Translations under genes and position numbers: made by a program
Assembly: GCA_964473395.1 (NCBI GenBank)
Contig: CAYYOW010000074.1
Location: forward strand, 1-11,712
DNA: 11,712 nucleotides
Reading direction: 5' to 3'
Source of the DNA: Sulfidibacterium sp964473395
Lineage (GTDB): Bacteria; Bacteroidota; Bacteroidia; Bacteroidales; F082
Part shown: positions 1 through 7,500 of the stretch, piece by piece
How positions within the stretch are numbered: the first letter of the stretch is position 1
Layout of the letters: every line of letters starts with the position of its first letter
Notes under the pieces: model-generated
The model's input: the letters and a program-made list of their open reading frames with translations, nothing else
What the model was told of the DNA's origin: nothing
Database searches by the model: none

Positions 1-670
1 CATCATCGGGAAACAGCCGCTCTGAACGTTTTTTATATAAACCGCGTGTATTCACTTCCACCACCAGATCTTTTTCTTTGATAAGCTCCAGCGTTTCGCT
101 CACCAGACGGCGATACCATTTCTCCTCCTCGCTGAAATAACGACCGGCATTGTGCATTTTGATTTTGTCCAAATGTCCAACAATCTCAAACTGTTGGGTC
201 TCAACCATTCGGTTTACTTGGTAATAATAGGTTTTGACAGCTTTTTTTATGTCGTTACCAAAATATTTCTGAAGGCCGTCATCATATCGTTCTCTTTTCG
301 GACCATCGATAAACCAAAGGCCATCACCGTCTTCTGGCTGTACCAAATGTACCGCGCCAATGGCATAATCGAGATGTAATTTATCGCGCCAGAAGTTAAA
401 ATCATCAGACAATCCGGGAATAAAATCAAATTCCAGGGCACGATATAGCAATATTTGCCCGCGATACATCTCTTTTAGCCGTGCTGTTTCCCGCACATAA
501 GCGTCAGCATTTTCCTCTTTTAGCGAAAACGTTGTGGGAAAAGGAAGAGGCGAATGCTCGGCAAATCCCATAGCCCGGAAACCGAGTTCCAATGCTTTCT
601 TAACATAGGCTTCGGGTTCGGCTTTGCCATCCGAAAAAGTGCTGTGTTGATGGAGGTTGTAGTCTGCCAT
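1..670 (-). CDS. PHP-domain phosphoesterase, histidinol-phosphatase-like (C-terminus cut by window edge)
   Basis: Reading the minus strand from the ATG at 670-668 gives an open frame of 223 codons that runs off the left edge without a stop. It begins MADYNLHQHSTFSDGK, the N-terminal HxH metal-binding motif of PHP hydrolases (H7, H9, with D14). Further family signatures follow in order: AEHSP (H39), ALEFDFIPG (E80), a GAVH segment (H108), GHLDKIK (H166, D168) and VEVNTRG near residue 205. This is the metal-ligand order of HisK/HisJ-type histidinol-phosphate phosphatases, which remove phosphate from L-histidinol phosphate in histidine biosynthesis. The usual length is about 260-290 residues, so roughly 40-60 residues are missing. 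The protein is cytosolic, with no signal peptide. No his genes are visible nearby, so the substrate is not proven; other PHP phosphatases with different substrates share these motifs. Family call strong, exact substrate moderate. Confidence 0.85.
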   Translation of the reverse strand, partial: MADYNLHQHSTFSDGKAEPEAYVKKALELGFRAMGFAEHSPLPFPTTFSLKEENADAYVRETARLKEMYRGQILLYRALEFDFIPGLSDDFNFWRDKLHLDYAIGAVHLVQPEDGDGLWFIDGPKRERYDDGLQKYFGNDIKKAVKTYYYQVNRMVETQQFEIVGHLDKIKMHNAGRYFSEEEKWYRRLVSETLELIKEKDLVVEVNTRGLYKKRSERLFPDD

Positions 671-703
671 TATAAATTCCGTTTGCTGTAAATTATTCCT
701 TCC

Positions 704-712
704 GCGAAGGTA
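704..712 (-). promoter_or_regulatory. Possible -7 promoter element of the PHP phosphatase gene
   Basis: The minus strand reads TACCTTCGC, one mismatch from the Bacteroidota -7 consensus TAnnTTTGC, ending 33 bases before the PHP start codon. It overlaps a small inverted repeat (CCTTC-CGC-GAAGG, 698-710) that could be an operator or chance. No TTTG-like -33 element lies at the expected distance, so support is weak. Confidence 0.3.
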
Positions 713-871
713 AGACTTTTAACTGTATAACGGAATTAGCATTTGCCCCCGGGATTGTTTTCCTTTGGATAGTTTATCCAGTTTTTCTTTTTCAACCACG
801 GAAAGAATAAAAGGATAATTCTGTAAAATTTTATTATATGAAAAGCAAAACGGGATAAAAGAATTTTTTTA

Positions 872-880
872 TACCTTTGC
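872..880 (+). promoter_or_regulatory. Promoter -7 element of tRNA-Leu
   Basis: TACCTTTGC at 872-880 is a perfect match to the Bacteroidota -7 consensus TAnnTTTG and lies 26 bases upstream of the mature tRNA 5' end. No TTTG is seen at the -33 spacing. Between it and the tRNA lies a perfect 14-bp palindrome (886-899) that would be in the transcribed leader or at the start site. Confidence 0.65.
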
Positions 881-906
881 CGCCCGCAAAAGCTTTTGCT
901 TTTCAT

Positions 907-990
907 GCCCGGATGGCGGAATTGGTAGACGCGCTGGTCTCAAAAACCAGTGAGGTAACACTCGTGTCGGTTCGACCCCGACTCCGGGTA
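907..990 (+). tRNA. tRNA-Leu (anticodon CAA)
   Basis: This class II tRNA folds by eye. The acceptor stem GCCCGGA (907-913) pairs with TCCGGGT (983-989) with one G-U pair, and A990 is the discriminator. The anticodon stem CTGGT/ACCAG (934-938/946-950) encloses the loop CTCAAAA with anticodon CAA at 941-943, reading UUG leucine codons. A long variable arm (GAG...CTC) and a T-arm GTCGG-TTCGACC-CCGAC follow. The long variable arm is diagnostic for Leu/Ser/Tyr tRNAs. The 3' CCA is not encoded, since the bases after A990 are CTTT, so CCA must be added by tRNA nucleotidyltransferase. It is transcribed alone, with its own promoter and terminator. Confidence 0.96.
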
Positions 991-1000
991 CTTTTTTTAG

Positions 1001-1033
1001 CCTTTGTTGATGAAAATCGACAAAGGTTTTTTT
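1001..1033 (+). terminator. Rho-independent terminator of tRNA-Leu
   Basis: The stem CCTTTGTTGA (1001-1010) pairs with TCGACAAAGG (1017-1026), 10 bp with one G-U pair, around the 6-base loop TGAAAA. It is followed directly by seven T residues (1027-1033). It lies 11 bases after the tRNA and works only for plus-strand transcription. It stops 20 bases before the 3' end of the opposing U32 gene. Confidence 0.9.
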
Positions 1034-1052
1034 ATGCCTGTTATAAAAACTA

Positions 1053-2318
1053 TTACTGAACCAAATTAGGAACAGACCTGTCCGCCTCTACCACTTTGTA
1101 AAGCTTGTCGCCCCGCCGCAGAAGAGAAGTTACGGGAAACGAACATATATCTCCTTTTTTAACACTCTCCACTGCTTCGAGGTCAAGTCGTATTTCGTTG
1201 AGTACGTCTTCGTAAACTCCGGTGGTAGTGCCAATAACCAGTATTTTGTCACCAATTTCCAGCGAATGTGTTTCCAGCTTTAATTCGGCTACCCCTATTT
1301 TGCTGTAGTAATTGGTGATTTTCCCGATATAAATTTTTCTTTCGGTAGCCTGGTTGCCGTACTCTTCAGTCCATTCACCGGTTTTATGTCCGAGATAATA
1401 GCCATCCCAGAAGCCCCGGTTGTAAACCTGGGTGAGGTCGGTATTCCATCGGTCGATGTTTTCCTGTGTGTAATTCCCTTCAAACCAGGCATTGACAGCC
1501 TCCCGGTAAGTCCGGGAAACAATCTTCACATATTCAGGAGAACGCCCGCGGCCTTCTAACTTCAGCACACGCACACCGGCATTGAGAATTTTATCGAGAA
1601 AAGAGACCGTATTCAGGTCTTTGGGCGACATAATGTATTTGCCATCCACTTCCAGTTCGAGATCCGATTCGGTATCTTTCACAGTATATTTCCGGCGGCA
1701 TGGCTGCAGGCAGGCACCCCTGTTGGCCGAGGAGTTGAGGTTGTCGAGGCTGAGATAACATTTCCCGGAAACGGCCATGCAGAGAGCCCCGTGGGCAAAT
1801 ATTTCAATTTGTATCAGCTCTCCTTTCGGCCCGCGGATATCCTGCTCGCGAATGGCGGTGGTAATGGCCCTCACCTGATCGATGCGCAACTCGCGTGCCG
1901 TAACCATAACGTCGGCAAAGTGTGCATAAAATTTTACCGCTTCTATGTTACAAACGTTGCTTTGGGTGGAAATATGAATCTCCACTCCTTTTTGGTAAGC
2001 ATACTGAATGACCGCCTGGTCGGAAGCTATCACCGCGGTGATGTCGTTTTCTTTGGCTGCATCCACAATTTTTCGCATGAGCGAAAGATCTTCATCGTAT
2101 ATTTCGGTGTTCAGCGTAATGTACGAACGGATGTTATTTTCTTTGCAAATAGCGGTAATCTTCACCAGATCATCCAGGGTGAAATTTTTGGATGACCGGG
2201 AGCGCATATTCAGGTTTCCGATACCGAAATAAACCGAGTCGGCACCACCCTGAATAGCAGCCATCAGCGACTCATACGAGCCGACCGGAGCCATTATCTC
2301 CACCTCTTGTGCTGTCAT
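1053..2318 (-). CDS. U32 family protein (TrhP/RlhA-like, probable RNA C/U-hydroxylation enzyme)
   Basis: The 421-residue product carries the U32 signature EIFAHGALCMAVSGKCYLS (residues 172-190), the conserved N-terminal IMAPVGSYESLMAAIQGGAD, the MSPKDL motif (230-235) and KLEGRGRSPEYV (253-264). A C-terminal stretch (about 328-410) looks like the small beta-barrel of long U32 members. Four cysteines (C180, C187, C203, C207) match the conserved cluster that holds a 4Fe-4S centre in the related UbiU/UbiV. Although named peptidases, characterised bacterial members of this size (TrhP/YegQ, RlhA/YdcP) are needed for prephenate-dependent hydroxylation of tRNA wobble uridine or 23S rRNA cytidine. 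I favour the TrhP type by length but cannot separate the two. I chose the ATG at 2318, not the in-frame one at 2381, because a good -7 promoter box (2336-2344) lies between them and the added 21 residues do not look like family sequence. No minus-strand terminator is visible. Confidence 0.9.
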   Translation of the reverse strand: MTAQEVEIMAPVGSYESLMAAIQGGADSVYFGIGNLNMRSRSSKNFTLDDLVKITAICKENNIRSYITLNTEIYDEDLSLMRKIVDAAKENDITAVIASDQAVIQYAYQKGVEIHISTQSNVCNIEAVKFYAHFADVMVTARELRIDQVRAITTAIREQDIRGPKGELIQIEIFAHGALCMAVSGKCYLSLDNLNSSANRGACLQPCRRKYTVKDTESDLELEVDGKYIMSPKDLNTVSFLDKILNAGVRVLKLEGRGRSPEYVKIVSRTYREAVNAWFEGNYTQENIDRWNTDLTQVYNRGFWDGYYLGHKTGEWTEEYGNQATERKIYIGKITNYYSKIGVAELKLETHSLEIGDKILVIGTTTGVYEDVLNEIRLDLEAVESVKKGDICSFPVTSLLRRGDKLYKVVEADRSVPNLVQ

Positions 2319-2335
2319 TATCAGATTTTTGGGCT

Positions 2336-2344
2336 GCAAAAGTA
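2336..2344 (-). promoter_or_regulatory. Promoter -7 element of the U32 gene
   Basis: The minus strand reads TACTTTTGC, a full match to TAnnTTTG, ending 17 bases before the ATG at 2318. The predicted mRNA therefore starts downstream of the in-frame ATG at 2381, which decides the start codon. The first REP-like hairpin (2368-2388) begins 24 bases upstream, just beyond where a -33 element would be expected; none is evident. Confidence 0.65.
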
Positions 2345-2367
2345 ATGAAAACATGGACATCCCACTG

Positions 2368-2388
2368 GCGCGCATTTGCAATGCGTGC
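2368..2388. repeat. REP-like palindromic hairpin, copy 1
   Basis: GCGCGCATT (2368-2376) pairs with AATGCGTGC (2380-2388), a 9-bp stem with one G-U pair and the 3-base loop TGC. It is preceded by CACTG. The GC-rich hairpin in an AT-rich spacer and the near-identical frame of copy 2, 51 bases downstream, mark it as one unit of a repeat. Confidence 0.7.
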
Positions 2389-2417
2389 TTTATTACAACT
2401 GTATTGCTACCTCCGCT

Positions 2418-2440
2418 GGCGCGCGAATGTTTCGCGTGCC
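2418..2440. repeat. REP-like palindromic hairpin, copy 2
   Basis: GGCGCGCGAA (2418-2427) pairs with TTCGCGTGCC (2431-2440), a 10-bp stem with one G-U pair and the loop TGT. It is preceded by CGCTG. Compared with copy 1, the outer GCGCGC/GCGTGC is identical while the inner three pairs differ on both strands (ATT/AAT against GAA/TTC), so pairing is preserved. Such units resemble the palindromic repeats mobilised by RAYT (REP-associated Y1 transposase) enzymes; no transposase gene is present here. Confidence 0.7.
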
Positions 2441-2563
2441 TTAACTAACATCCGGTTCATCATCCATACCCTCCATCAAACGATTGAACCCGACCTTTTT
2501 TTGCCTTTTTCACATGAAAACATTTTATCTTTTACCGGCAACGAAACAAAAATTTTTTAACCC

Positions 2564-2593
2564 TTTGTTTTATTGAAAATAATAATAGTTTTG
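2564..2593 (+). promoter_or_regulatory. asnB promoter (-33 and -7)
   Basis: TTTG at 2564-2567 and TAGTTTTG at 2586-2593, separated by 18 bases, match the Bacteroidota sigma-ABfr promoter TTTG-N17-23-TAnnTTTG. Transcription should start near 2600, leaving about 30 bases of leader. A purine-rich stretch (AAAGGAAAAGG, 2612-2622) before the ATG may help ribosome binding. Confidence 0.8.
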
Positions 2594-2629
2594 TTTCGAC
2601 AAATCTAAAGTAAAGGAAAAGGTGTTATT

Positions 2630-4294
2630 ATGTGCTCAATTTTAGGTATTCTGGACATTAAAACCGGAGCGGCAGGCCTGCGGGAACAGGCATTAGAAAT
2701 GTCGAAAACCATGCGCCATCGCGGCCCGGACTGGTCTGGAATTTATATAAACGAGGAAGCCATTCTGGTTCACGAACGGTTATCCATTGTAGATGTGGAA
2801 AACGGTGCCCAACCGCTGATGAGTGCCGATGGCCGGCTGGCATTGGCTGTAAACGGTGAAATTTATAACCATCGCGAGCTGGAAAAAAACCTAAATCTCC
2901 CTTATGATTTCCAAACCAAATCGGACTGTGAGGTTATTAATGCACTTTATCTTGAAAAAGGAGCGGGTTTTCTGGAAGATCTAAGCGGTATATTTGCCTT
3001 TGTACTTTACGACAATAAGGATCATTCTTACTTTATCGGCCGTGACCATATTGGTATTGTACCTTTGTATTACGGATACGACGAAATGGGAAACTTTTAT
3101 GTAGCTTCCGAAATGAAAGCACTTATCGGACATTGCACCAAAATAGAAGAGTTTCCCCCCGGACATTATTACAGCAGTAACGACAAGAAATTTGTCCGTT
3201 ATTACCAACGTGATTGGGAAACGTATAATACTGTTAAAGATAATGTTACCGACAAAAAACAGCTAAAACAGGCTTTGGAAAATGCCGTACATCGTCAGCT
3301 TATGTCGGATGTTCCTTACGGCGTTCTACTTTCCGGCGGACTGGATTCGTCCATTATTGCAGCCATCGTTAGGAAATATGCTCAGCGGCGAATTGAAACT
3401 TCTGATATGCAGGAAGCCTGGTGGCCGCAAGTACACTCTTTCTCCGTTGGGCTGAAAGATTCTCCCGATTTAATAGCAGCAAAAAAAGTAGCCGATTATA
3501 TCGGATCTGTTCACCACTCCTTTGTTTATACCGTTCAGGAAGGTCTGGATGCTGTTCGCGATGTTATTTATCATCTCGAAACATACGATGTTACTACTAT
3601 CCGGGCGGCAACACCTATGTATCTCATGTCGCGGAAAATCCGTTCCATGGGTGTAAAAATGGTTTTGTCCGGTGAAGGAGCAGATGAAGTTTTTGGTGGT
3701 TATCTCTATTTCCACAAAGCTCCCGACGCCAGGGCATTACATGAAGAAACTGTGCGTAAACTTTCGCAACTGCACCTGTTTGACTGCCTGCGTGCCAACA
3801 AATCGATGGCGGCCTGGGGCGTGGAAGCACGCGTACCTTTTCTCGACAAAGAATTTCTGGATGTGGCTATGCGCCTCAATCCGGAAGACAAACTGGTGAA
3901 AAATGGAAAGATAGAAAAACACATTCTGCGCGAAATCTTCAGCGATTATCTTCCCGAAGAGGTATTGTGGCGTCAAAAAGAGCAATTTTCTGATGGCGTG
4001 GGTTACAACTGGATTGACTCATTGAAAGAGACAGCGGCCAAACAGGTGACAGATCTGGAACTGGAGAAAGCCGTTTTTCGTTTTCCCATCAACACGCCTC
4101 TGACAAAGGAGGCCTATTTTTACAGAACCATCTTTAATCATTTTTTTCCGGGTGACCAGGCTGCTAATTGTGTTCCGGGAGGTAAATCGGTTGCTTGCAG
4201 CACTCCGGAAGCCCTTGCATGGGATAAATCGCTCAATAATGTGATTGACCCCTCCGGCCGGGCGGTTCAACAGGTTCACAATAAATCTTACTAA
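2630..4294 (+). CDS. asnB: Asparagine synthase B (glutamine-hydrolysing)
   Basis: The 554-residue product is the same length as E. coli AsnB and full-length. It starts MCSILGI, so removal of Met exposes Cys2, the nucleophile of the N-terminal Ntn glutaminase domain (about residues 2-200). That domain shows RHRGPDWSG, NGEIYNHREL, SDCEVI and GRDHIGIVPLYYG. The C-terminal synthetase domain has the ATP pyrophosphatase PP-loop SGGLDSS (235-241), the LSGEGADEVFGGY segment and GVEARVPFLD. It catalyses aspartate + glutamine + ATP to asparagine + glutamate + AMP + PPi in the cytosol. It has its own promoter (2564-2593) and terminator (4315-4348), so it is probably monocistronic and not co-transcribed with the giant gene that follows on the same strand. 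No key residue appears missing. A lasso-peptide cyclase, which is a homologue, is unlikely given the complete canonical glutaminase motifs and the absence of precursor or protease genes. Confidence 0.97.
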   Translation: MCSILGILDIKTGAAGLREQALEMSKTMRHRGPDWSGIYINEEAILVHERLSIVDVENGAQPLMSADGRLALAVNGEIYNHRELEKNLNLPYDFQTKSDCEVINALYLEKGAGFLEDLSGIFAFVLYDNKDHSYFIGRDHIGIVPLYYGYDEMGNFYVASEMKALIGHCTKIEEFPPGHYYSSNDKKFVRYYQRDWETYNTVKDNVTDKKQLKQALENAVHRQLMSDVPYGVLLSGGLDSSIIAAIVRKYAQRRIETSDMQEAWWPQVHSFSVGLKDSPDLIAAKKVADYIGSVHHSFVYTVQEGLDAVRDVIYHLETYDVTTIRAATPMYLMSRKIRSMGVKMVLSGEGADEVFGGYLYFHKAPDARALHEETVRKLSQLHLFDCLRANKSMAAWGVEARVPFLDKEFLDVAMRLNPEDKLVKNGKIEKHILREIFSDYLPEEVLWRQKEQFSDGVGYNWIDSLKETAAKQVTDLELEKAVFRFPINTPLTKEAYFYRTIFNHFFPGDQAANCVPGGKSVACSTPEALAWDKSLNNVIDPSGRAVQQVHNKSY

Positions 4295-4300
4295 GATTTA
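4282..4300. repeat. Perfect 9-bp inverted repeat spanning the asnB stop codon
   Basis: TAAATCTTA (4282-4290) and TAAGATTTA (4292-4300) are exact reverse complements around a single C. The asnB stop codon TAA (4292-4294) is inside the right arm. It is AT-rich, has no T-tract and lies 15 bases before the true terminator. Confidence 0.5.
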
Positions 4301-4314
4301 CAGAACAATCAACC

Positions 4315-4348
4315 AAAAGGCCGGAAGCAAACAGTTTTCGGCCTTTTT
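4315..4348 (+). terminator. Rho-independent terminator after asnB
   Basis: AAAAGGCCG (4315-4323) pairs with CGGCCTTTT (4339-4347). The stem can extend inward by one G-U and two A-U pairs, and T residues run 4344-4348. It begins 20 bases after the asnB stop codon. The A-run on the left side means it could also work for the minus strand, where no gene is seen. Confidence 0.85.
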
Positions 4349-4422
4349 AGGATAAACATTAACAGTTAACAACAAATAGAATAAAAAAGCAGTTAAGAAC
4401 TGATAAAGAATAAATTAAGCAT

Positions 4423-4430
4423 TAATTTTG
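4423..4430 (+). promoter_or_regulatory. Promoter -7 element of the giant gene
   Basis: TAATTTTG at 4423-4430 matches TAnnTTTG. A start about 7 bases downstream gives a leader of roughly 75-80 bases before the ATG at 4515. No TTTG is present at the -33 distance. The leader contains a weak 5-bp hairpin (TCAGA...TCTGA, near 4451-4466) but no riboswitch that I recognise, and no clear Shine-Dalgarno sequence precedes the ATG. Confidence 0.6.
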
Positions 4431-4514
4431 TTTCGCAGGGGAAAGTGCTCAGACAATCATCTGACAAACAGAAAGAGTCCCTTTTTCCGGCGGAATATTA
4501 AAAAACATTGAGCC

Positions 4515-7500
4515 ATGCGTACACTAAGTAAAACAAAGCTAAAACCAGGGGAAGATGCCCTTGCTTTTATTGACCTCTATCTGGCTTTACAGCCCAAAGC
4601 TGAAAATTTCCTTCCCTCTCACTATATGGATTTGCTCAAAAACTTTTACCGGCTTTGCTATGAAGAGCCTGACGATCCGGTTTATCAGCAAAAAGAGATA
4701 CAACGCCAGCTACTGGTGCTGAAGGAAGCATTCCCGTCATACGGAGACGTTTCGCTTATGCTGTTTCCACATGAAGAGTCCAAAGCATTTCAGTACCGAT
4801 CGCGGTTGAACAAGTTTCGTAGCCGGCTGATAAACCTCATGGATACCGAACTCATAAACGATGAAAAACAAGAAGAGGCCAAAAAAGTACTGGGCTTTCA
4901 GGATTTCTCCATGGGGACGCCTCCATTTACCCGGGCTAATCTGAAATTCCGTTTCAGCATTTTACTTGGCGAAGAAGTTACCATGCTGCGCCGTTTCCGG
5001 GAAGTACTGGGCATTTACGATGAACAGGAAAAACTACAGTGGAAATACCTGATGGATGTGTTGGAGCAAATGATTGTCCAAAGTGCGCATTATACCACCA
5101 AAGCCGAAAAAACGGACTTCCTGGAAAGAATGTCGCAAAGCACTTATTTTAAGGGCCTTAACGGCCTATTGACAACCGTGGTGAGCGGTAGTCCCGAGAC
5201 AGCCATTAGCCTGCTGAAAGAAGAACTTTTTCACCCGAAACAGGTGGTGGTAACCGATTATGAAAGTGATGAGCAACTTTTCCAAAAAGTACAGGAAAAT
5301 AATACGGCTGTTTTTGCTATCAAAGTCAAATCGCTTACTCACAATCCTTTTGGCAATCCAAAGTGGTTTCCTTTTTTAAGTCGAATGATTTTTGTGGACA
5401 ACTCTCCCATGGCCATCCGTACCAATATCAGTCTGGTCTTTTGTTTCCACAACAAGATTATCCAAAGCCTCGACAAAGTCCACACCAAAAAATTAGGGGC
5501 GCTGGCCAATAGCCAAATGAACCTCCGGCTGATTCTCGAAAAGGTAAGCCTGGCTAACCTGCAAAAGTTCAAATTAAGTATGGATAACAAAATAGTTTCG
5601 TACGAAAATGAACTTGATCAGCTTAAAAAAGAACAACTTGGCGTTACTAACAACTTGGAGAAGAACTTGAGTCTGTTTAAATTTGACGAGTTCTCACGTC
5701 AGATTATTAAAGACAAATACGCCCTCTCCAAACTGAGTAACTACCTTGACCTGATTATTCGATGTGCTGATAGTTCCCGGCAAAGGGTGCTGAACAAAGC
5801 GCTCATCGAAACATTTGAAGAACGAACACTGCAATATTTTTATTCAGGAAACAAGAAACTGCATATTGCTACCGTGGTGGAAGGCGGCGGTAGAAACCAA
5901 ATTAAAACTTACGGTGACTTTTTGCTTCAGCGGAAGCTAAAACCCGTCAACAAAGAGATTGTGGAACGCTGCCGGGTCATCCTTAACCTCTATCCCGACA
6001 CCTATCAGCGTACGCTGAAAAATCATTTTCATAAAAATTTCGGTATCAATCTGTTTCTGGAAAAATACAAACAGTACCTTATCAAAGTTGAAAATGAAGC
6101 TGATAACGAAGGAAGGCTGAAAAATGTGCTCATCGACCTCGGAATTCTGGAGAAATACAATACGCTTACTCCCGGAGAGCAGCGTATCATCAAGGAGTTT
6201 ATCAGCAACCTCACCAACCTGAAGAAGACATCCATATCGGATGACGTGCAAATGATTATCCGTGATGTGCTCTTTGGCAAGGAAGACAAGGTGCTGAAAC
6301 CTTACATTCTTTTCAACAAATACTCTTCCTGGGAATACCTTGATTTGTTCCCCACCGACCGTTTCGACATTAATCCTTTCGACCTGGAGATAGGCATCAC
6401 ACCCGAAGGAAGAATAGATTTTGACCGGTTGACACTCCGGCTCGAACGAATGAAAAACACCTTCCAAATTTTCGATGAAAGCGGAAACATCTGGGATCGA
6501 TTTTGTGAAAATCTGACCATCGTCATCAACGACCCGGCCAACCCTTCCGGTTATTCTGATTTCAACAACCCGGCTTTGTTGAGTTTTATTAAATTCGTAA
6601 GTACCAGCAAGATAACACTATTTCTTGATGAGGCTTATAATGATACGGTTAAAACAAAAGATCCGGCAGAGCCTAAGTGGCGTACCATCTCTCGCTATGT
6701 GATGGACAATCTAAATCAGAAATATGCACGGCTGAACATGGTTTCATCTATTTCCACCACGAAAAATCTGGGTGCAACCGGCGACAGACTGGGTGCCATT
6801 GTAGCCACCCCCGCGAAAAAAGAAGTTATAGAGTTTGCCCGCAAAAAGAACAACAAAGAAACCGGGAATACCAACTCTTTGTACATGCTTGTAAATGTTC
6901 TGGAAACAGCTCAGCAGGCTAAACGTATTAAAAATATTCTTGAAGAAAAATTACCGCAAAACGCTTCGCGACATAAAATAAAGCGGCTGATTGAGCAGTA
7001 CATTGTCAGCACCTGTGTAGAACAATCAGACCACAAAAGCAAAAGGAAAAGTGACAGCCACCTGAAAAAGACCTTTGAAGGCAGTCCGCTTCACATTTTT
7101 CTGCTGAATGAAATGGTTTCCATCGACAAGCTCAACATGCTGGAACTTCCCGATGACTTTAAGTACAAAGACGAGCCCTTCTTTGCTTATTACCAAAAGC
7201 AACTGGTTGGTGCCCTCAACGGGTTCCGTGTAAATAAAAACTTCCGTAACGAGTCGCTGAAGCGGCTGGATATTGCCAAAGAAACTACTTCCGAACTCTT
7301 AGAGGGGGAAGAGGGAAAATATGCCCGGCTGGTTGCTTCTGACGGCTCTTTCCTGCTCAACATACAGTTAAGTTATTTCTTCTCTTTTCAGGATCTGGAA
7401 AAATTTACCCAAAAGCTAGCCGAACAACGTGGTATTGCCGTTATTCCTTACCAAACAGGTTTCCTGCGCTTTTCACTTGGTGGCTATCTTGAAGGATCAA

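Larger units (their letters stand above)
2319..2629. other. Divergent intergenic spacer between the U32 gene and asnB
   Basis: This 311-base spacer holds the U32 promoter (2336-2344), two tandem REP-like hairpins (2368-2388 and 2418-2440) and the asnB promoter (2564-2593). Stretch 2441-2560 has nothing I recognise. An open frame of 83 codons crosses the repeats (2309-2560) but has no family resemblance and appears to be chance. Confidence 0.7.

Noticed and set aside
766..792. Small hairpin TGGATA-GTT-TATCCA followed by a T-rich stretch, resembling a terminator.
   Set aside because: The stem is only 6 bp and AT-rich, and there is no plus-strand gene upstream for it to terminate, since the neighbour on the left reads away from it.
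2319..2381. N-terminal extension of the U32 protein starting at 2381, which overlaps the first REP-like hairpin.
   Set aside because: The -7 promoter box at 2336-2344 lies downstream of that ATG, and the 21 extra residues are unlike the family, so the start at 2318 is preferred.
4438..4514. A riboswitch or structured leader before the giant gene.
   Set aside because: Only a weak 5-bp hairpin and loose GGGG/CCC complementarity are visible, and no known riboswitch core could be matched by eye.
5937..6467. Open frame of 176 codons on the minus strand inside the giant gene.
   Set aside because: It lies wholly opposite the aminotransferase-like coding region, has no promoter or family resemblance, and is a reverse-strand shadow. 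The same applies to the frames at 8625-9167 and 9681-10166.
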